Of a stretch of DNA of 64,000 nucleotides, positions 8,881 through 18,330 are shown piece by piece. Numbering within the stretch: position 1 is the stretch's first letter; the number at the start of each line of letters is the position of its first letter. The DNA is taken from contig NZ_KQ948549.1 in NCBI RefSeq assembly GCF_001514125.1, forward strand, positions 1 to 64,000, given 5' to 3'. A program made the translations under genes and the position numbers. Source of the DNA: Streptomyces longwoodensis (GTDB lineage Bacteria > Actinomycetota > Actinomycetes > Streptomycetales > Streptomycetaceae). The notes under the pieces were generated by a model. The model ran no database searches and had not been told where the DNA came from. It saw only the letters and a list, made by a program, of their open reading frames with translations.

Positions 8881-10305
8881 GTGCGGAACGCGCCCACCAT
8901 CCTGCATCTCGACATGGATGCCTTCTTCGCCCAGGCGGAGCAGGCGTCCAAGCCGAGCCTGCGCGGCAAGGCGGTGGTCGTGGGCGGCCTCGGGCCCCGC
9001 GGGGTCGTGGCCACCGCGTCCTACGAGGCGCGGGTTTTCGGGGTGCACTCGGCGATGCCCATGGCCCAGGCGCGCCGCCTCGCCCCCAACGCCGCCTACC
9101 TCACCCCCCGCTTCACCTTCTACCGGGCGATCAGCGACCAGGTCATGGCACTGCTGCGGGCCCTGTCGCCGCTCGTGGAGCCGCTCAGCCTGGACGAGGC
9201 GTTCGTCGACCTGGAGGCCGGGGGAGCGGCCTGGGACAGCGACTCGGCGCGGCTGACCGGGGTCCGGCTGCGGACCGACATCCGGGCGGTCACCGGGCTC
9301 ACCGGGTCGGTCGGCCTGGCCGCCTCCAAGATGCTCGCGAAGATCGCCTCCGAGCAGGCCAAGCCGAACGGCCTGGTGCTCATCGAGCCGGGGACCGAGC
9401 GGGCGCTCCTCGGGCCGCTGTCGGTGCGGACGCTGCCGGGCGTGGGCCCGGCGACGGGCGACCACCTGCGGCGGGCCGGGATCACCACGATCGACGAGAT
9501 CGTGGAGGCCGGTGAGGACGAGCTGGTGCGGCTGCTCGGCAAGGCCCACGGGCACGGCCTGTACGCCATGGCGCTGGCGCGCGACGAGCGGCCCGTGGTG
9601 GCCGAGCGGGAGACCAAGTCCGTCTCCGTCGAGGACACCTACGACGTGGACATCCACGACCGGCTCCGGGTGGGCCTGGAGGTGCAGCGGCTCGCCGACC
9701 GGTGCGTGCGGCGGCTGCGCGGGGCCGGGCTGTCGGGGCGGACGATCGTGCTCAAGGTGCGGCGGTACGACTTCTCCACCCTGACCCGTTCGGAGACCCT
9801 GCGCGGGCCCACGGACGACCCGGCCGTGGTCCGGGAGGCGGCGGCCCGGCTGCTGGACTCGGTGGACACCACCGGTGGGGTGCGGCTGCTCGGGGTGGGC
9901 GTCTCGGGACTGGCCGACTACACCCAGGAGGACCTGTTCGCGCAGGCCGCCGGGGAGCACCCCCTCGGGTCCGAGGAGGAGGCGGCGGTGCCGGAGGAGA
10001 CCCGGCCGGCCGCGTCCGTTCCCGCCGAGCACTCCTGGCGGCCCGGGCACGACGTGCGGCACGCCTCGCTCGGTCACGGGTGGGTGCAGGGCAGCGGTCT
10101 GGGCCGGGTCACCGTGCGGTTCGAGACGCCGGACTCGGAGCCCGGGCGGGTGCGGACGTTCCGCGTCGACGACCCGGACCTGGAACCGGCCGACCCGCTG
10201 CCCCTGGTGCCGGTCCGGCCGTCCGGGGAGGGCGGAGCGGCCCGGGCGGACGGCGGGGCGGGGCCGGAGCAGACCGGGGTGGGGAGCGGGGCCGTGGGGG
10301 GCTGA
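8881..10305 (+). CDS. dinB: DNA polymerase IV (Y-family translesion polymerase)
   Basis: 474 aa from GTG 8881. The Y-family motifs are complete: DMDAFFAQ near the start with the first metal aspartates, YEARVFGVHSAMP, LSLDEAFVD with the catalytic D-E pair, SKMLAKIAS, and a helix-hairpin-helix LPGVGPATG. A QEDLF sequence about residue 354 fits a beta-clamp-binding motif. After it comes a ~110-residue G/E/P-rich tail. GGAGG lies only one base before GTG 8881, so an earlier start (TTG 8851 or GTG 8857) is possible. No SOS box was recognised. Confidence 0.9.
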   Translation: MRNAPTILHLDMDAFFAQAEQASKPSLRGKAVVVGGLGPRGVVATASYEARVFGVHSAMPMAQARRLAPNAAYLTPRFTFYRAISDQVMALLRALSPLVEPLSLDEAFVDLEAGGAAWDSDSARLTGVRLRTDIRAVTGLTGSVGLAASKMLAKIASEQAKPNGLVLIEPGTERALLGPLSVRTLPGVGPATGDHLRRAGITTIDEIVEAGEDELVRLLGKAHGHGLYAMALARDERPVVAERETKSVSVEDTYDVDIHDRLRVGLEVQRLADRCVRRLRGAGLSGRTIVLKVRRYDFSTLTRSETLRGPTDDPAVVREAAARLLDSVDTTGGVRLLGVGVSGLADYTQEDLFAQAAGEHPLGSEEEAAVPEETRPAASVPAEHSWRPGHDVRHASLGHGWVQGSGLGRVTVRFETPDSEPGRVRTFRVDDPDLEPADPLPLVPVRPSGEGGAARADGGAGPEQTGVGSGAVGG

Positions 10306-10986
10306 GCGAGGGCGCGGGGGCGGCTGGTGCGGGTGGAGGTGCGCCGGGGCGTCGGTGGAGGGTGGCTGGAGTGGGGTGGAGGCAGGGTGGAGCGCCGGTC
10401 GAGGGGGGCCGGGGGCGTCGGACCGGCCCGTCCGGGCGGTGGAGGGCTGCCGGAGCGCGGGTCGGGGGTCGCTCGGGCGTGGTCGGGCCGGGCGGTGGCG
10501 GGGTCGAGGGGGGGCGGAGGACCGGTGGACGGTGCGTGGGGCCGCGGTCAGGCCGGGCCGGCGGCGCGGTGGAGACGGTCGGCCACTCGAGGGCGGCTGG
10601 GTCCGGGGTGGGGCCCGGCTCTTGGCAGGGTGGAGGCCCTCCCGAGCGGGGGTGGAGTCCGGCCCGAGCGGGGGTTGAGACCGGCTGGGGCCGAGGGCCC
10701 GTTCGTCGGGGCAGTGGAGCGGGCTGCCCTGGGGGTGGAGGCCCACCGGAGTGCCGGTCCGGGGCGGCTGGGGGCGCAATGCAGCGGGGCCGGTGGCGCG
10801 GTGGAGGGAGCGGGGGCCGCTCCACGTCGTACCGACCGGAGGTCGAGGAGCGGACGGTGCCGTGCGGCCGCGGGCGGGGCCGGCTGTCGGCCGAGCGGGG
10901 GCGTGGTGTCGGCGGGGCGAGGGCGTGGTGCCGTCCGGGGGGTCAGGCCTCGGCCGGGCGGCAGGAGCGCGGGTCCGGCCGGCTCG
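10306..10986. other. G-rich gene-free spacer with repeated GTGGAG
   Basis: About 680 bp with no credible gene. The + strand is extremely G-rich with many runs of four or more G. The hexamer GTGGAG occurs at least eleven times between roughly 10334 and 10805, at irregular spacing. ORFs crossing it translate to low-complexity G/R or P/S/T protein and are not accepted. No terminator or promoter stands out. Confidence 0.7.
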
Positions 10987-11361
10987 TCAGACCTCGTCCG
11001 GGTTGCCCGCCAAGCGGCCGAAGTCGCGGTCCGGAGGCGGGGGCGTGGCGGCCACGTCGAGGCCGTAGTGGTGGTAGAGCTGCAGTTCCTGCTCGGGGGA
11101 GAGGTGGCGGCCCACGCCGAAGTCCGGGGCCTCCTTGATCAGGGACCGGTCGAAGGGGACCCGCAGGGCGCCCTCGACCAGCTCGCTGGGCTCCAGCGGG
11201 ACGAACGCGTCCCGGGAGAACAGACCGGTCCGTATGGCCGCCCACTCCGGTACGCCGGTCGCGTCGTCGAGGTACACCTCGTCGATGGTGCCGATCTTGG
11301 TGCCGCTGCGGTCGAACGCCTTGCGGCCGATCAGGTGGCGCGGATCGATGTCGGTCTGCAC
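10987..11361 (-). CDS. PRC-barrel domain protein
   Basis: 124 aa from GTG 11361 with GGAGGG just upstream. The N-terminal ~75 residues form a PRC-barrel domain (LIGRKAFDRSGTKIGTIDEVYLDD), a small beta-barrel used in RNA processing proteins and photosynthetic reaction-centre subunits. The rest is a short conserved region ending in a proline-rich tail. It is divergent from gcvP, and its upstream region adjoins the glycine riboswitch on the other strand. Function is not known. Confidence 0.8.
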   Translation of the reverse strand: MQTDIDPRHLIGRKAFDRSGTKIGTIDEVYLDDATGVPEWAAIRTGLFSRDAFVPLEPSELVEGALRVPFDRSLIKEAPDFGVGRHLSPEQELQLYHHYGLDVAATPPPPDRDFGRLAGNPDEV

Positions 11362-11490
11362 GGTCCCTCCATGTGGTCGCAATGGGCGCACTCGTCCGTC
11401 AGCACTACGAAAGAGCACAATCGCCCCCGCGGCCACTCGAAGGCCACGGCGTTGACCTCGCTGGTACGCTGACAGCGGCTGCTGACCCCG

Positions 11491-11697
11491 TGCGGGAGAG
11501 TCCTCCGAGTTCCATGGAGGCGCCGAAGGAGCAAATCCTCCCCGGAATCTCTCAGGCCCACGTACCGCACGGACGAGGTCACTCTGGAAAGCAGGGCGGG
11601 TGTCGACGGCGTCCGCTCTCACCGACGGTGAAAGCCGGACGTCCCCCGGGCCGTCCGGTGAAGCTCTCAGGTTGAGATGACAGAGGGGGAGGCCGTC
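11491..11697 (+). ncRNA. Tandem glycine riboswitch
   Basis: Two consecutive glycine aptamers are recognisable by their conserved core blocks. Aptamer 1 has GCGGGAGAG, GCCGAAGGAGCAA, AATCTCTCAGGC and CACTCTGGAAAGCAG. Aptamer 2 has CACCGACGGTGAAAGCC, GAAGCTCTCAGG and ATGACAGAGGGGGAGG. The array ends about 58 bases before the gcvP start codon, so it should couple glycine level to gcvP expression. An ATG at 11677 lies inside aptamer 2 and is not the gene start. Confidence 0.93.
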
Positions 11698-11754
11698 GGG
11701 GCACCCGTGCCGTGGTGTCCCTCGAAGGTCGCGTCAGACCAGGAGGCCTCCGCA

Positions 11755-14640
11755 ATGACCGCCCACCGCACTCCGCTCACCGAGCTCGAAGAGGGCATCC
11801 CCTTCGAGCAGCGCCACATCGGGCCCGACCAGGAGGCGCGGGCCAAGATGCTCGCGCAGGTCGGGTACGGCTCGCTCGACGAGCTCACCGCCGCCGCCGT
11901 GCCGGACGTGATCAAGAACGCCGACGCGCTGGACCTGCCCGGTGCCCGCAGCGAGGCCGAGGTGCTGGCCGAGCTGCGCTCGCTCGCCGACCGCAACCAG
12001 GTGCTCGGCTCGATGATCGGGCTCGGCTACTACGGCACGTTCACGCCGCCCGTCATCCTGCGCAACGTCATGGAGAACCCGGCCTGGTACACGGCGTACA
12101 CGCCCTACCAGCCGGAGATCTCCCAGGGCCGCCTGGAGGCGCTGCTCAACTTCCAGACCATGGTCGCCGACCTGACGGGGCTGCCCACCTCCGGCGCCTC
12201 GCTGCTCGACGAGAGCACCGCCGCCGCCGAGGCGATGGCGCTGTCCCGGCGCATGGGCAAGAACAAGAAGGGCCTGTTCCTGATCGACGCGGACGCGCTG
12301 CCGCAGACCGTCGCCGTGATCCGCACCCGGGCCGAACCGACCGGCGTCGAGGTGGTCGTCGCCGACCTCGCCGAGGGCATCCCGGCCGACCTCGCCGAGC
12401 GCGAGATCAACGGTGTGCTGGTCCAGTACCCGGGCGCCTCCGGCGTCGTGCGCGACATACGGCCCGTCATCGAGCAGGCCCACGAGCTGGGCGCGGTCGT
12501 CACGGTCGCCGCCGACCTGCTGGCGCTGACCCTGCTGACGTCGCCCGGTGAACTGGGGGCCGACATCGCGGTGGGCACGACGCAGCGGTTCGGTGTGCCG
12601 ATGGGCTTCGGCGGCCCGCACGCCGGCTACATGGCCGTCCAGGAGAAGTTCGCGCGGAGCCTGCCCGGGCGGCTCGTCGGGGTGTCCGTCGACGCGGACG
12701 GGCACAAGGCCTACCGGCTCGCGCTGCAGACGCGTGAGCAGCACATCCGGCGCGAGAAGGCCACCAGCAACATCTGCACCGCGCAGGTCCTGCTGGCCGT
12801 CATGGCCGGCATGTACGCGGTCTACCACGGCCCCGAGGGACTGCGGGCGATCGCGCGGCGCACCCACCGGTACGCCTCGATCCTGGCCGCCGGGCTGACC
12901 GCGGGCGGCGTCGAGGTCGTGCACGGCACCTACTTCGACACGGTGACCGCACGGGTGCCCGGCAAGGCCGCCGAGGTCGTCGCGGCCGCCCGCGACAAGG
13001 GGGTCAACCTGCGGCTCGTCGACGCCGACCACGTGTCGGCCGCCTGCGACGAGACCACCACGCGCGCGCAGCTCACCGCCGTCTGGGACGCCTTCGGTGT
13101 CCGCGGCGACGTCGAGGCGCTCGACGCGGCCGCCGGGGACGTGCTGCCCGACGGGCTGCTGCGGTCCGACGACTTCCTGACCCACCCGGTGTTCCACCAG
13201 CACCGCTCCGAGACGGCGATGCTGCGCTACCTGCGCCGGCTCTCCGACCGCGACTACGCGCTCGACCGCGGCATGATCCCGCTGGGCTCCTGCACCATGA
13301 AGCTCAACGCGACGACCGAGATGGAGCCGGTCACCTGGCCGGAGTTCGGGCAGCTGCACCCGTTCGCGCCCGCCGAGCAGGCCGAGGGCTACCTCACGCT
13401 GATCCGTGAGCTGGAGGAGCGGCTCGCCGAGGTCACCGGGTACGACAAGGTCTCCCTCCAGCCCAACGCCGGGTCGCAGGGCGAGCTGGCCGGTCTGCTG
13501 GCCGTGCGCGGCTACCACCGCGCCAACGGCGACGAGGGCCGCACCGTCTGCCTCATCCCGTCCTCGGCGCACGGCACCAACGCCGCCAGCGCCGTCATGG
13601 CCGGCATGAAGGTCGTCGTCGTGAAGACCGCCGAGGACGGCGAGATCGACGTCGAGGACCTGCGCGCCAAGATCGAGCAGCACCGCGAGCAGCTCGCCGT
13701 GCTGATGATCACCTACCCGTCGACGCACGGCGTCTTCGAGGAGCACGTCGCCGACATCTGCGCCCAGGTGCACGAGGCGGGCGGCCAGGTCTACGTCGAC
13801 GGCGCCAACCTCAACGCGCTGGTCGGCCTCGCCAAGCCGGGCCACTTCGGCGGCGACGTCTCCCACCTGAACCTGCACAAGACGTTCTGCATCCCGCACG
13901 GCGGCGGCGGCCCCGGCGTCGGCCCCGTGGCCGTGCGGTCGCACCTGGCGCCGTACCTGCCGAACCACCCGCTGCAGCCCGCCGCCGGGCCCGAGACGGG
14001 CGTCGGGCCGATCTCGGCCGCGCCGTGGGGCTCCGCGGGCATCCTGCCGATCTCCTGGGCCTACGTGCGGCTCATGGGCGGCGAGGGGCTCAAGCGGGCC
14101 ACGCAGGTCGCCGTGCTGTCCGCGAACTACGTCGCCAAGCGCCTGGAGCCGCACTACCCCGTGCTCTACACCGGCCCCGGCGGGCTGGTCGCGCACGAGT
14201 GCATCATCGACCTGCGGCCGATCACCAAGGCCACCGGTGTGAGCGTGGACGACGTGGCCAAGCGGCTCATCGACTACGGCTTCCACGCGCCGACGATGTC
14301 CTTCCCGGTGGCCGGCACGCTGATGATCGAGCCGACCGAGTCGGAGGACCTGGCCGAGCTGGACCGCTTCTGCGACGCGATGATCGCCATCCGCGCCGAG
14401 ATCGAGAAGGTCGGCGCGGGCGACTGGCCGGCCGAGGACAACCCCCTGCGGGGCGCCCCGCACACCGCCGCCGCGCTCGGCGGGGAGTGGGAGCACGCCT
14501 ACACCCGCGAGGAGGCCGTGTTCCCGGGCGGGGTGTCCGCCGCCGACAAGTACTGGCCGCCGGTGCGCCGCATCGACCAGGCGTACGGCGACCGGAACCT
14601 GGTCTGCTCCTGCCCGCCGCTGGACGCGTACGACGACTGA
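11755..14640 (+). CDS. gcvP: Glycine dehydrogenase (decarboxylating), glycine cleavage P protein
   Basis: 961 aa, full length for single-chain GcvP. It decarboxylates glycine with PLP and transfers the aminomethyl group to the lipoyl H protein. The PLP lysine is K709 in [16 protein letters not shown]. Two homologous halves are visible: the N-terminal [10 protein letters not shown] region and the C-terminal [12 protein letters not shown] region. AGGAGG at 11741-11746 fixes the start at 11755. No gcvT or gcvH is adjacent, unlike M. tuberculosis where gcvH lies within the same neighbourhood. The tandem glycine riboswitch in its leader is the obvious control. A strong hairpin follows. Confidence 0.97.
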   Translation: MTAHRTPLTELEEGIPFEQRHIGPDQEARAKMLAQVGYGSLDELTAAAVPDVIKNADALDLPGARSEAEVLAELRSLADRNQVLGSMIGLGYYGTFTPPVILRNVMENPAWYTAYTPYQPEISQGRLEALLNFQTMVADLTGLPTSGASLLDESTAAAEAMALSRRMGKNKKGLFLIDADALPQTVAVIRTRAEPTGVEVVVADLAEGIPADLAEREINGVLVQYPGASGVVRDIRPVIEQAHELGAVVTVAADLLALTLLTSPGELGADIAVGTTQRFGVPMGFGGPHAGYMAVQEKFARSLPGRLVGVSVDADGHKAYRLALQTREQHIRREKATSNICTAQVLLAVMAGMYAVYHGPEGLRAIARRTHRYASILAAGLTAGGVEVVHGTYFDTVTARVPGKAAEVVAAARDKGVNLRLVDADHVSAACDETTTRAQLTAVWDAFGVRGDVEALDAAAGDVLPDGLLRSDDFLTHPVFHQHRSETAMLRYLRRLSDRDYALDRGMIPLGSCTMKLNATTEMEPVTWPEFGQLHPFAPAEQAEGYLTLIRELEERLAEVTGYDKVSLQPNAGSQGELAGLLAVRGYHRANGDEGRTVCLIPSSAHGTNAASAVMAGMKVVVVKTAEDGEIDVEDLRAKIEQHREQLAVLMITYPSTHGVFEEHVADICAQVHEAGGQVYVDGANLNALVGLAKPGHFGGDVSHLNLHKTFCIPHGGGGPGVGPVAVRSHLAPYLPNHPLQPAAGPETGVGPISAAPWGSAGILPISWAYVRLMGGEGLKRATQVAVLSANYVAKRLEPHYPVLYTGPGGLVAHECIIDLRPITKATGVSVDDVAKRLIDYGFHAPTMSFPVAGTLMIEPTESEDLAELDRFCDAMIAIRAEIEKVGAGDWPAEDNPLRGAPHTAAALGGEWEHAYTREEAVFPGGVSAADKYWPPVRRIDQAYGDRNLVCSCPPLDAYDD

Positions 14641-14690
14641 GCGGACGGGCCGCCGGGCGGCCGGGCCGGTCCGGCCGCGCGCCGGGCACA

Positions 14691-14726
14691 CCGAGGGCCC
14701 CCCACCGACGGGTGGGGGGCCCTCGG
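14691..14726. terminator. Bidirectional terminator between convergent genes
   Basis: A perfect 16-bp stem (14691-14706 with 14711-14726) has a GACG loop. Its position between gcvP and the convergent APC transporter gene, whose stop is at 14732, suits termination in both directions. Confidence 0.85.
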
Positions 14727-14731
14727 CCGTG

Positions 14732-16687
14732 TCAGCCCGTGTGGACGCGGGGCCGGCGGGCGCGGTCCGGTTCGGCCTCGCGCAGCACCTCCCGGGTGAC
14801 CGGGGCGACCTCGCCCTGGCCGAAGAGGAAGAAACGCAGGAAGTTGGCGAACGGGCTGCCCTCGGTCCACTCGAAGTAAATGTGCGGCGTGCAGCCGGTC
14901 GTGTCGCGCACGTGCAGGAGCAGGGCCGCCAGGGCGTTGGGGATGGAGGACGACTCCAGGGTCAGGACGCGGTAGCGGCCGTGCAGGACCTCGCCGCGGA
15001 CCACCAGCCGGCCCTCGAACTCGGACGGGTCGGTGACCGTGACCTCGGCGAAGACGAAGTCCTCGCGGGCGGGGAGGTCGTTGTCCTCGCGGATCTGCTC
15101 GATCTTGTCGCGGTACTCGGCGAGGTCGCGGCGGTCGGGCTCGTTGGCGATGAAGCGCAACTTGCGGCTGGCCGCGTCCCGCACGAACCGCTCCGCCAGG
15201 GGGTCGAGCGTGACGTCGGTGACGCGCAGCTCGAAGGCGCGGGCCAGCCGGGACAGCAGCGAGACGGCGATGATGCCGGCGATGAAGCAGGCACCGATCT
15301 TCACGCCGTCGGGCCGTTCGATGACGTTGACGACGGTGACGTAGAGCAGCACCGCCGAGACCACGCCGAAGGTGACGGTCCAGCCGCGCTGTCCGGCCCG
15401 GCGCGCGGCGATGGTGACCGCGATCGCGGCGGAGGACATCAGCACCAGCACGCCGGTGGCGTAGGCGCCGCCCTGGGCGTCGACGTCGGCGTCGAAGACC
15501 CAGGTGACCAGGAAGGCGATCAGGGTGAAGACCAGCACCATCGGGCGCACTGCGCGGGCCCAGTGCGGGGCCATGCCGTAGCGGGGCAGGTAGCGCGGCA
15601 TCAGGTTGAGCAGGCCGGCCATCGCGGAGGCGCCGGCGAACCACAGGATGGCGATGGTGGACACGTCGTAGACCGTGCCGAAGGTGTTGCCGAGGTATTC
15701 GTGCGCCAGGTAGGCGAGGGCGCGGCCGTTGGCCTGGCCGCCGGACTCGAACTCCTTCTCCGGGATGAGCACGGTGGTGAGGAAGCTGGTGACGATCAGG
15801 AAGACGCTCATGATGAGGGCGGCGGTCGTCAGCAGCTTCTTGGTGTCGCGGATACGGCCCGCCGGGTGCTCCTCGGTGTCGCCGGGATCGCCCTTCACGT
15901 GCGGCATGACGGCGACGCCGGTCTCGAAGCCGGACAGGCCGAGGGCGAGCTTGGGGAAGACCAGCAGGGAGACGCCGACCATCGCGAAGACGTTGCCGTG
16001 CTCGGCGGTCAGCGCGTGGGACCAGTCGGTGACGACGTGGCCGGCGGTGACCACGTGCCAGAAGCCGGCGGCCACGACGACCGCGTTGAGGGCCAGGTAG
16101 GTGGCGACCAGGGCGACGGCGACCCCGATCGCCTCCAGGAAGCCCTTGAGGAACACCGCGCCGAGCAGGGCGACGAGCAGGAGGGTGATCAGCATGCGCT
16201 GGCCGTGCAGGGCCTCGGTCAGGTGCGGGTTCTCCACCAGGTGGGTCGAGGCGTCGGCCGCGGACAGGGTGATGGTGATCAGGAAGTCGGTGGCGGCGAA
16301 GCCCAGCAGGGTCAGGACGAACAGCTTGCCCTTCCAGAAGGTGAGCAGCCGCTCCAGCATGGCGATCGAGCCCTCGCCGTGCGGTGACTCCTCGGCGACC
16401 CGGCGGTAGACCGGCAGGGCGCCCGCGAGGGTCACGACCACCAGGACGACGGTCGCCACGGGGGAGAGCAGTCCGGCCGCGAGGGCGGCGATGCCCGGCT
16501 GGTAGCCGAGGGTGGAGAAGTAGTCGACGCCCGTCAGGCACATGACCCGGTACCAGGCCTGGCCGCGGTGCGGGGGCTCCGGCGTGGCGTGCGGTCCCGT
16601 GACGCCCTGGCCCTTGCCCATGTCCGACAGCCCCTCGAGCATCCAGGAGCGCAGCCGACTGGGCGCGGGGTGCTCGGTCGTGCTCAT
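14732..16687 (-). CDS. APC-superfamily permease with a cytosolic C-terminal domain
   Basis: 651 aa. About twelve hydrophobic segments span residues ~45-490, beginning with [20 protein letters not shown], a form of the APC first-helix motif. A soluble tail of ~160 residues follows. Such tails occur in KimA-type potassium transporters as well as amino-acid permeases, so the substrate is open: cationic amino acid or K+ are both possible. The ATG at 16687 has GGAGCA upstream. It is monocistronic and convergent with gcvP. No riboswitch was seen in its leader. Confidence 0.75.
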   Translation of the reverse strand: MSTTEHPAPSRLRSWMLEGLSDMGKGQGVTGPHATPEPPHRGQAWYRVMCLTGVDYFSTLGYQPGIAALAAGLLSPVATVVLVVVTLAGALPVYRRVAEESPHGEGSIAMLERLLTFWKGKLFVLTLLGFAATDFLITITLSAADASTHLVENPHLTEALHGQRMLITLLLVALLGAVFLKGFLEAIGVAVALVATYLALNAVVVAAGFWHVVTAGHVVTDWSHALTAEHGNVFAMVGVSLLVFPKLALGLSGFETGVAVMPHVKGDPGDTEEHPAGRIRDTKKLLTTAALIMSVFLIVTSFLTTVLIPEKEFESGGQANGRALAYLAHEYLGNTFGTVYDVSTIAILWFAGASAMAGLLNLMPRYLPRYGMAPHWARAVRPMVLVFTLIAFLVTWVFDADVDAQGGAYATGVLVLMSSAAIAVTIAARRAGQRGWTVTFGVVSAVLLYVTVVNVIERPDGVKIGACFIAGIIAVSLLSRLARAFELRVTDVTLDPLAERFVRDAASRKLRFIANEPDRRDLAEYRDKIEQIREDNDLPAREDFVFAEVTVTDPSEFEGRLVVRGEVLHGRYRVLTLESSSIPNALAALLLHVRDTTGCTPHIYFEWTEGSPFANFLRFFLFGQGEVAPVTREVLREAEPDRARRPRVHTG

Positions 16688-16945
16688 GGGGGTGCTCCTG
16701 GTGCTGGTCAGCGTGGGTGGGGGCCATCACGCGGACGGCGGCTCCAGCGTAGGCCGAGGGTGCGGCGGCGGCCCGCGGATCAAGGGGCCGGGGCCGTCAA
16801 GCCTGCGTTAAGGGTTCCGCCCGTGTGGGTGAGCGGGCCTCGATGGCGACGGCGCGCCGGGGCGTCATGTTCGAGGGGCTGGACGAATGTTTCGCTGCCC
16901 CTGTCGAGGCGCCGATCCGGTCGCCGATTGGCCGTGTCCGGGGGG

Positions 16946-16975
16946 TTGCCACCCCTCGGACCGTCTCCCTAGGGT
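16946..16975 (+). promoter_or_regulatory. Promoter of the xylo-oligosaccharide uptake operon
   Basis: TTGCCA (16946-16951), an 18-bp spacer and TAGGGT (16970-16975) form a vegetative-type promoter facing the solute-binding protein gene 54 bp downstream. Confidence 0.65.
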
Positions 16976-16986
16976 GCGGCAGCAAC

Positions 16987-17018
16987 CGAAGTTTTCTGGA
17001 CGCGCGCCGAAACTTTCG
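16987..17018. promoter_or_regulatory. LacI-type operator
   Basis: CGAAACTTTCG (17008-17018) is a perfect 11-bp palindrome just downstream of the predicted promoter, overlapping the ribosome-binding region. A second partial copy, CGAAGTTTTC, lies at 16987-16996. The pattern matches the CGAA-N-TTCG operators described for the Streptomyces xylobiose regulator BxlR (recalled). The convergent LacI gene at the end of this cluster is the likely repressor. Confidence 0.7.
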
Positions 17019-17028
17019 AGGAGCATCC

Positions 17029-18324
17029 ATGGGCGACCCGGCACTGTCCCGCCGCGGCTTCCTGGCGGCCTCCGCCGCCGCCGGCGTCAGCATGACGGCG
17101 CTGAGCGCCTGCGGCGGCGACTCGGACGGGGGGTCGTCGTCCGGCACGACCACCGTCGAGTGGTGGAACATCTCCACCACCCAGCCGACCAAGGACGTCT
17201 GGGCCGGCCTCGCCCGGCAGTTCGAGGCACAGAACCCCAAGGTCAAGATCAAGGTCGTCCAGCTCGAGAACGACGCGTACAAGTCGAAGATGACCGCGCT
17301 GACCGCATCGGGCAAGCTCCCCGACATCTTCCACACCTGGGGCGGGGGAGTGCTCAGGCAGCAGGTCGAGGCCGGACTCGTCGAGGACCTCGGCGAGCGG
17401 ACCGCGCCGTGGTCCGAGGGCCTGCTGAAGGTCGCCAAGGAGCCCTACCTGATCGACGACAAGGTCTACGGCATCCCGTTCGACATCGGCATGATCGGCT
17501 TCTGGTACAACAAGGCCCTCTTCCGGCGGGCCGGGATCGCCCAGCCGCCCACCACGTGGAGCGGGTTCCTCGACGCGGTCAGGAAGCTGAAGGCGGCCGG
17601 CACCACGCCCATCGCGCTGGCCGGCAAGGAGAAGTGGCCCGGCATGTACTACTGGGCCTACCTGGCGATGCGCACCGCGGGCGCCAACGCGCTCGGCAAG
17701 GCCAACGACGCCAAGGACTTCACCGGCGACGGCTTCGTCCGCGCCGGGCAGCACCTCCAGGAACTCGTGGACCTCCAGCCCTTCCAGAAGGGCTTCCTCG
17801 GCGCCGCCTACTCCACGCCCACCGGACAGGCGGCCGCCGTCGGCAACGGCAGGGCCGCCATGGAACTCATGGGCCAGTGGGCGCCGGTGGTGCAGGCCGA
17901 CGCCGGCAAGGGCCTCGGCGCCGACCTCGGGTTCTTCCCCTTCCCCGCGGTCGAGGGCGGCCGGGGGGCCATCACCGAGGTGTTCGGCGGGGGCGGCGGA
18001 CACGCCCTGCGCAAGGGCGCCCCGCAGGCGGCGGTGGACTTCCTGAAGTTCTTCGCCTCCGCCGCCACCGACACCACGCTCGTCAAGAAGACCGGCGTGC
18101 TCCCCGTCGTGCCGTCCGCGGAGAGCGCCCTGACCGATCCCAACCTCACGGCGGTCCAGGCCCAGTTGAAGGCCGCCACCGGGTTCCAGCTCTACCTCGA
18201 CCAGGCGTACGCGCCCGCCGTCGGCCAGGAGGTCAACGACAGCGTCGCCGCCCTCGTCGCGGGCTCCAAGTCGCCCCGGCAGGTGGCCGAGTCGATCACC
18301 AAGGCCGCGAAGGAAGAGCAGTAG
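17029..18324 (+). CDS. ABC sugar-binding lipoprotein, probably for xylo-oligosaccharides
   Basis: 431 aa from ATG 17029 with GAGGAG eight bases upstream. The signal SRRGFLAASAAAGVSMTALSACGG combines a twin-arginine motif with a lipobox (LSAC), so it is exported folded via Tat and lipid-anchored. The mature part is a family-1 extracellular solute-binding protein (STTQPTKDVWAGLARQFEAQNP; LPDIFHTWGGG). It heads an operon with two permeases and a GH10 xylanase, which points to xylobiose or xylo-oligosaccharides. No ATPase gene is present; Streptomyces sugar transporters commonly share one (MsiK). Confidence 0.85.
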   Translation: MGDPALSRRGFLAASAAAGVSMTALSACGGDSDGGSSSGTTTVEWWNISTTQPTKDVWAGLARQFEAQNPKVKIKVVQLENDAYKSKMTALTASGKLPDIFHTWGGGVLRQQVEAGLVEDLGERTAPWSEGLLKVAKEPYLIDDKVYGIPFDIGMIGFWYNKALFRRAGIAQPPTTWSGFLDAVRKLKAAGTTPIALAGKEKWPGMYYWAYLAMRTAGANALGKANDAKDFTGDGFVRAGQHLQELVDLQPFQKGFLGAAYSTPTGQAAAVGNGRAAMELMGQWAPVVQADAGKGLGADLGFFPFPAVEGGRGAITEVFGGGGGHALRKGAPQAAVDFLKFFASAATDTTLVKKTGVLPVVPSAESALTDPNLTAVQAQLKAATGFQLYLDQAYAPAVGQEVNDSVAALVAGSKSPRQVAESITKAAKEEQ

Positions 18325-18330
18325 CAGGCG

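Noticed and set aside
10327..11472. A 381-codon frame through the G-rich spacer
   Set aside because: Its composition is G/R/V-rich and repetitive; it crosses the PRC-barrel gene antisense and the riboswitch leader. No start signal is present.
11677..11754. Upstream ATG that would lengthen GcvP by 26 residues
   Set aside because: This ATG is part of the second glycine aptamer. AGGAGG at 11741 and family alignment both support ATG 11755.
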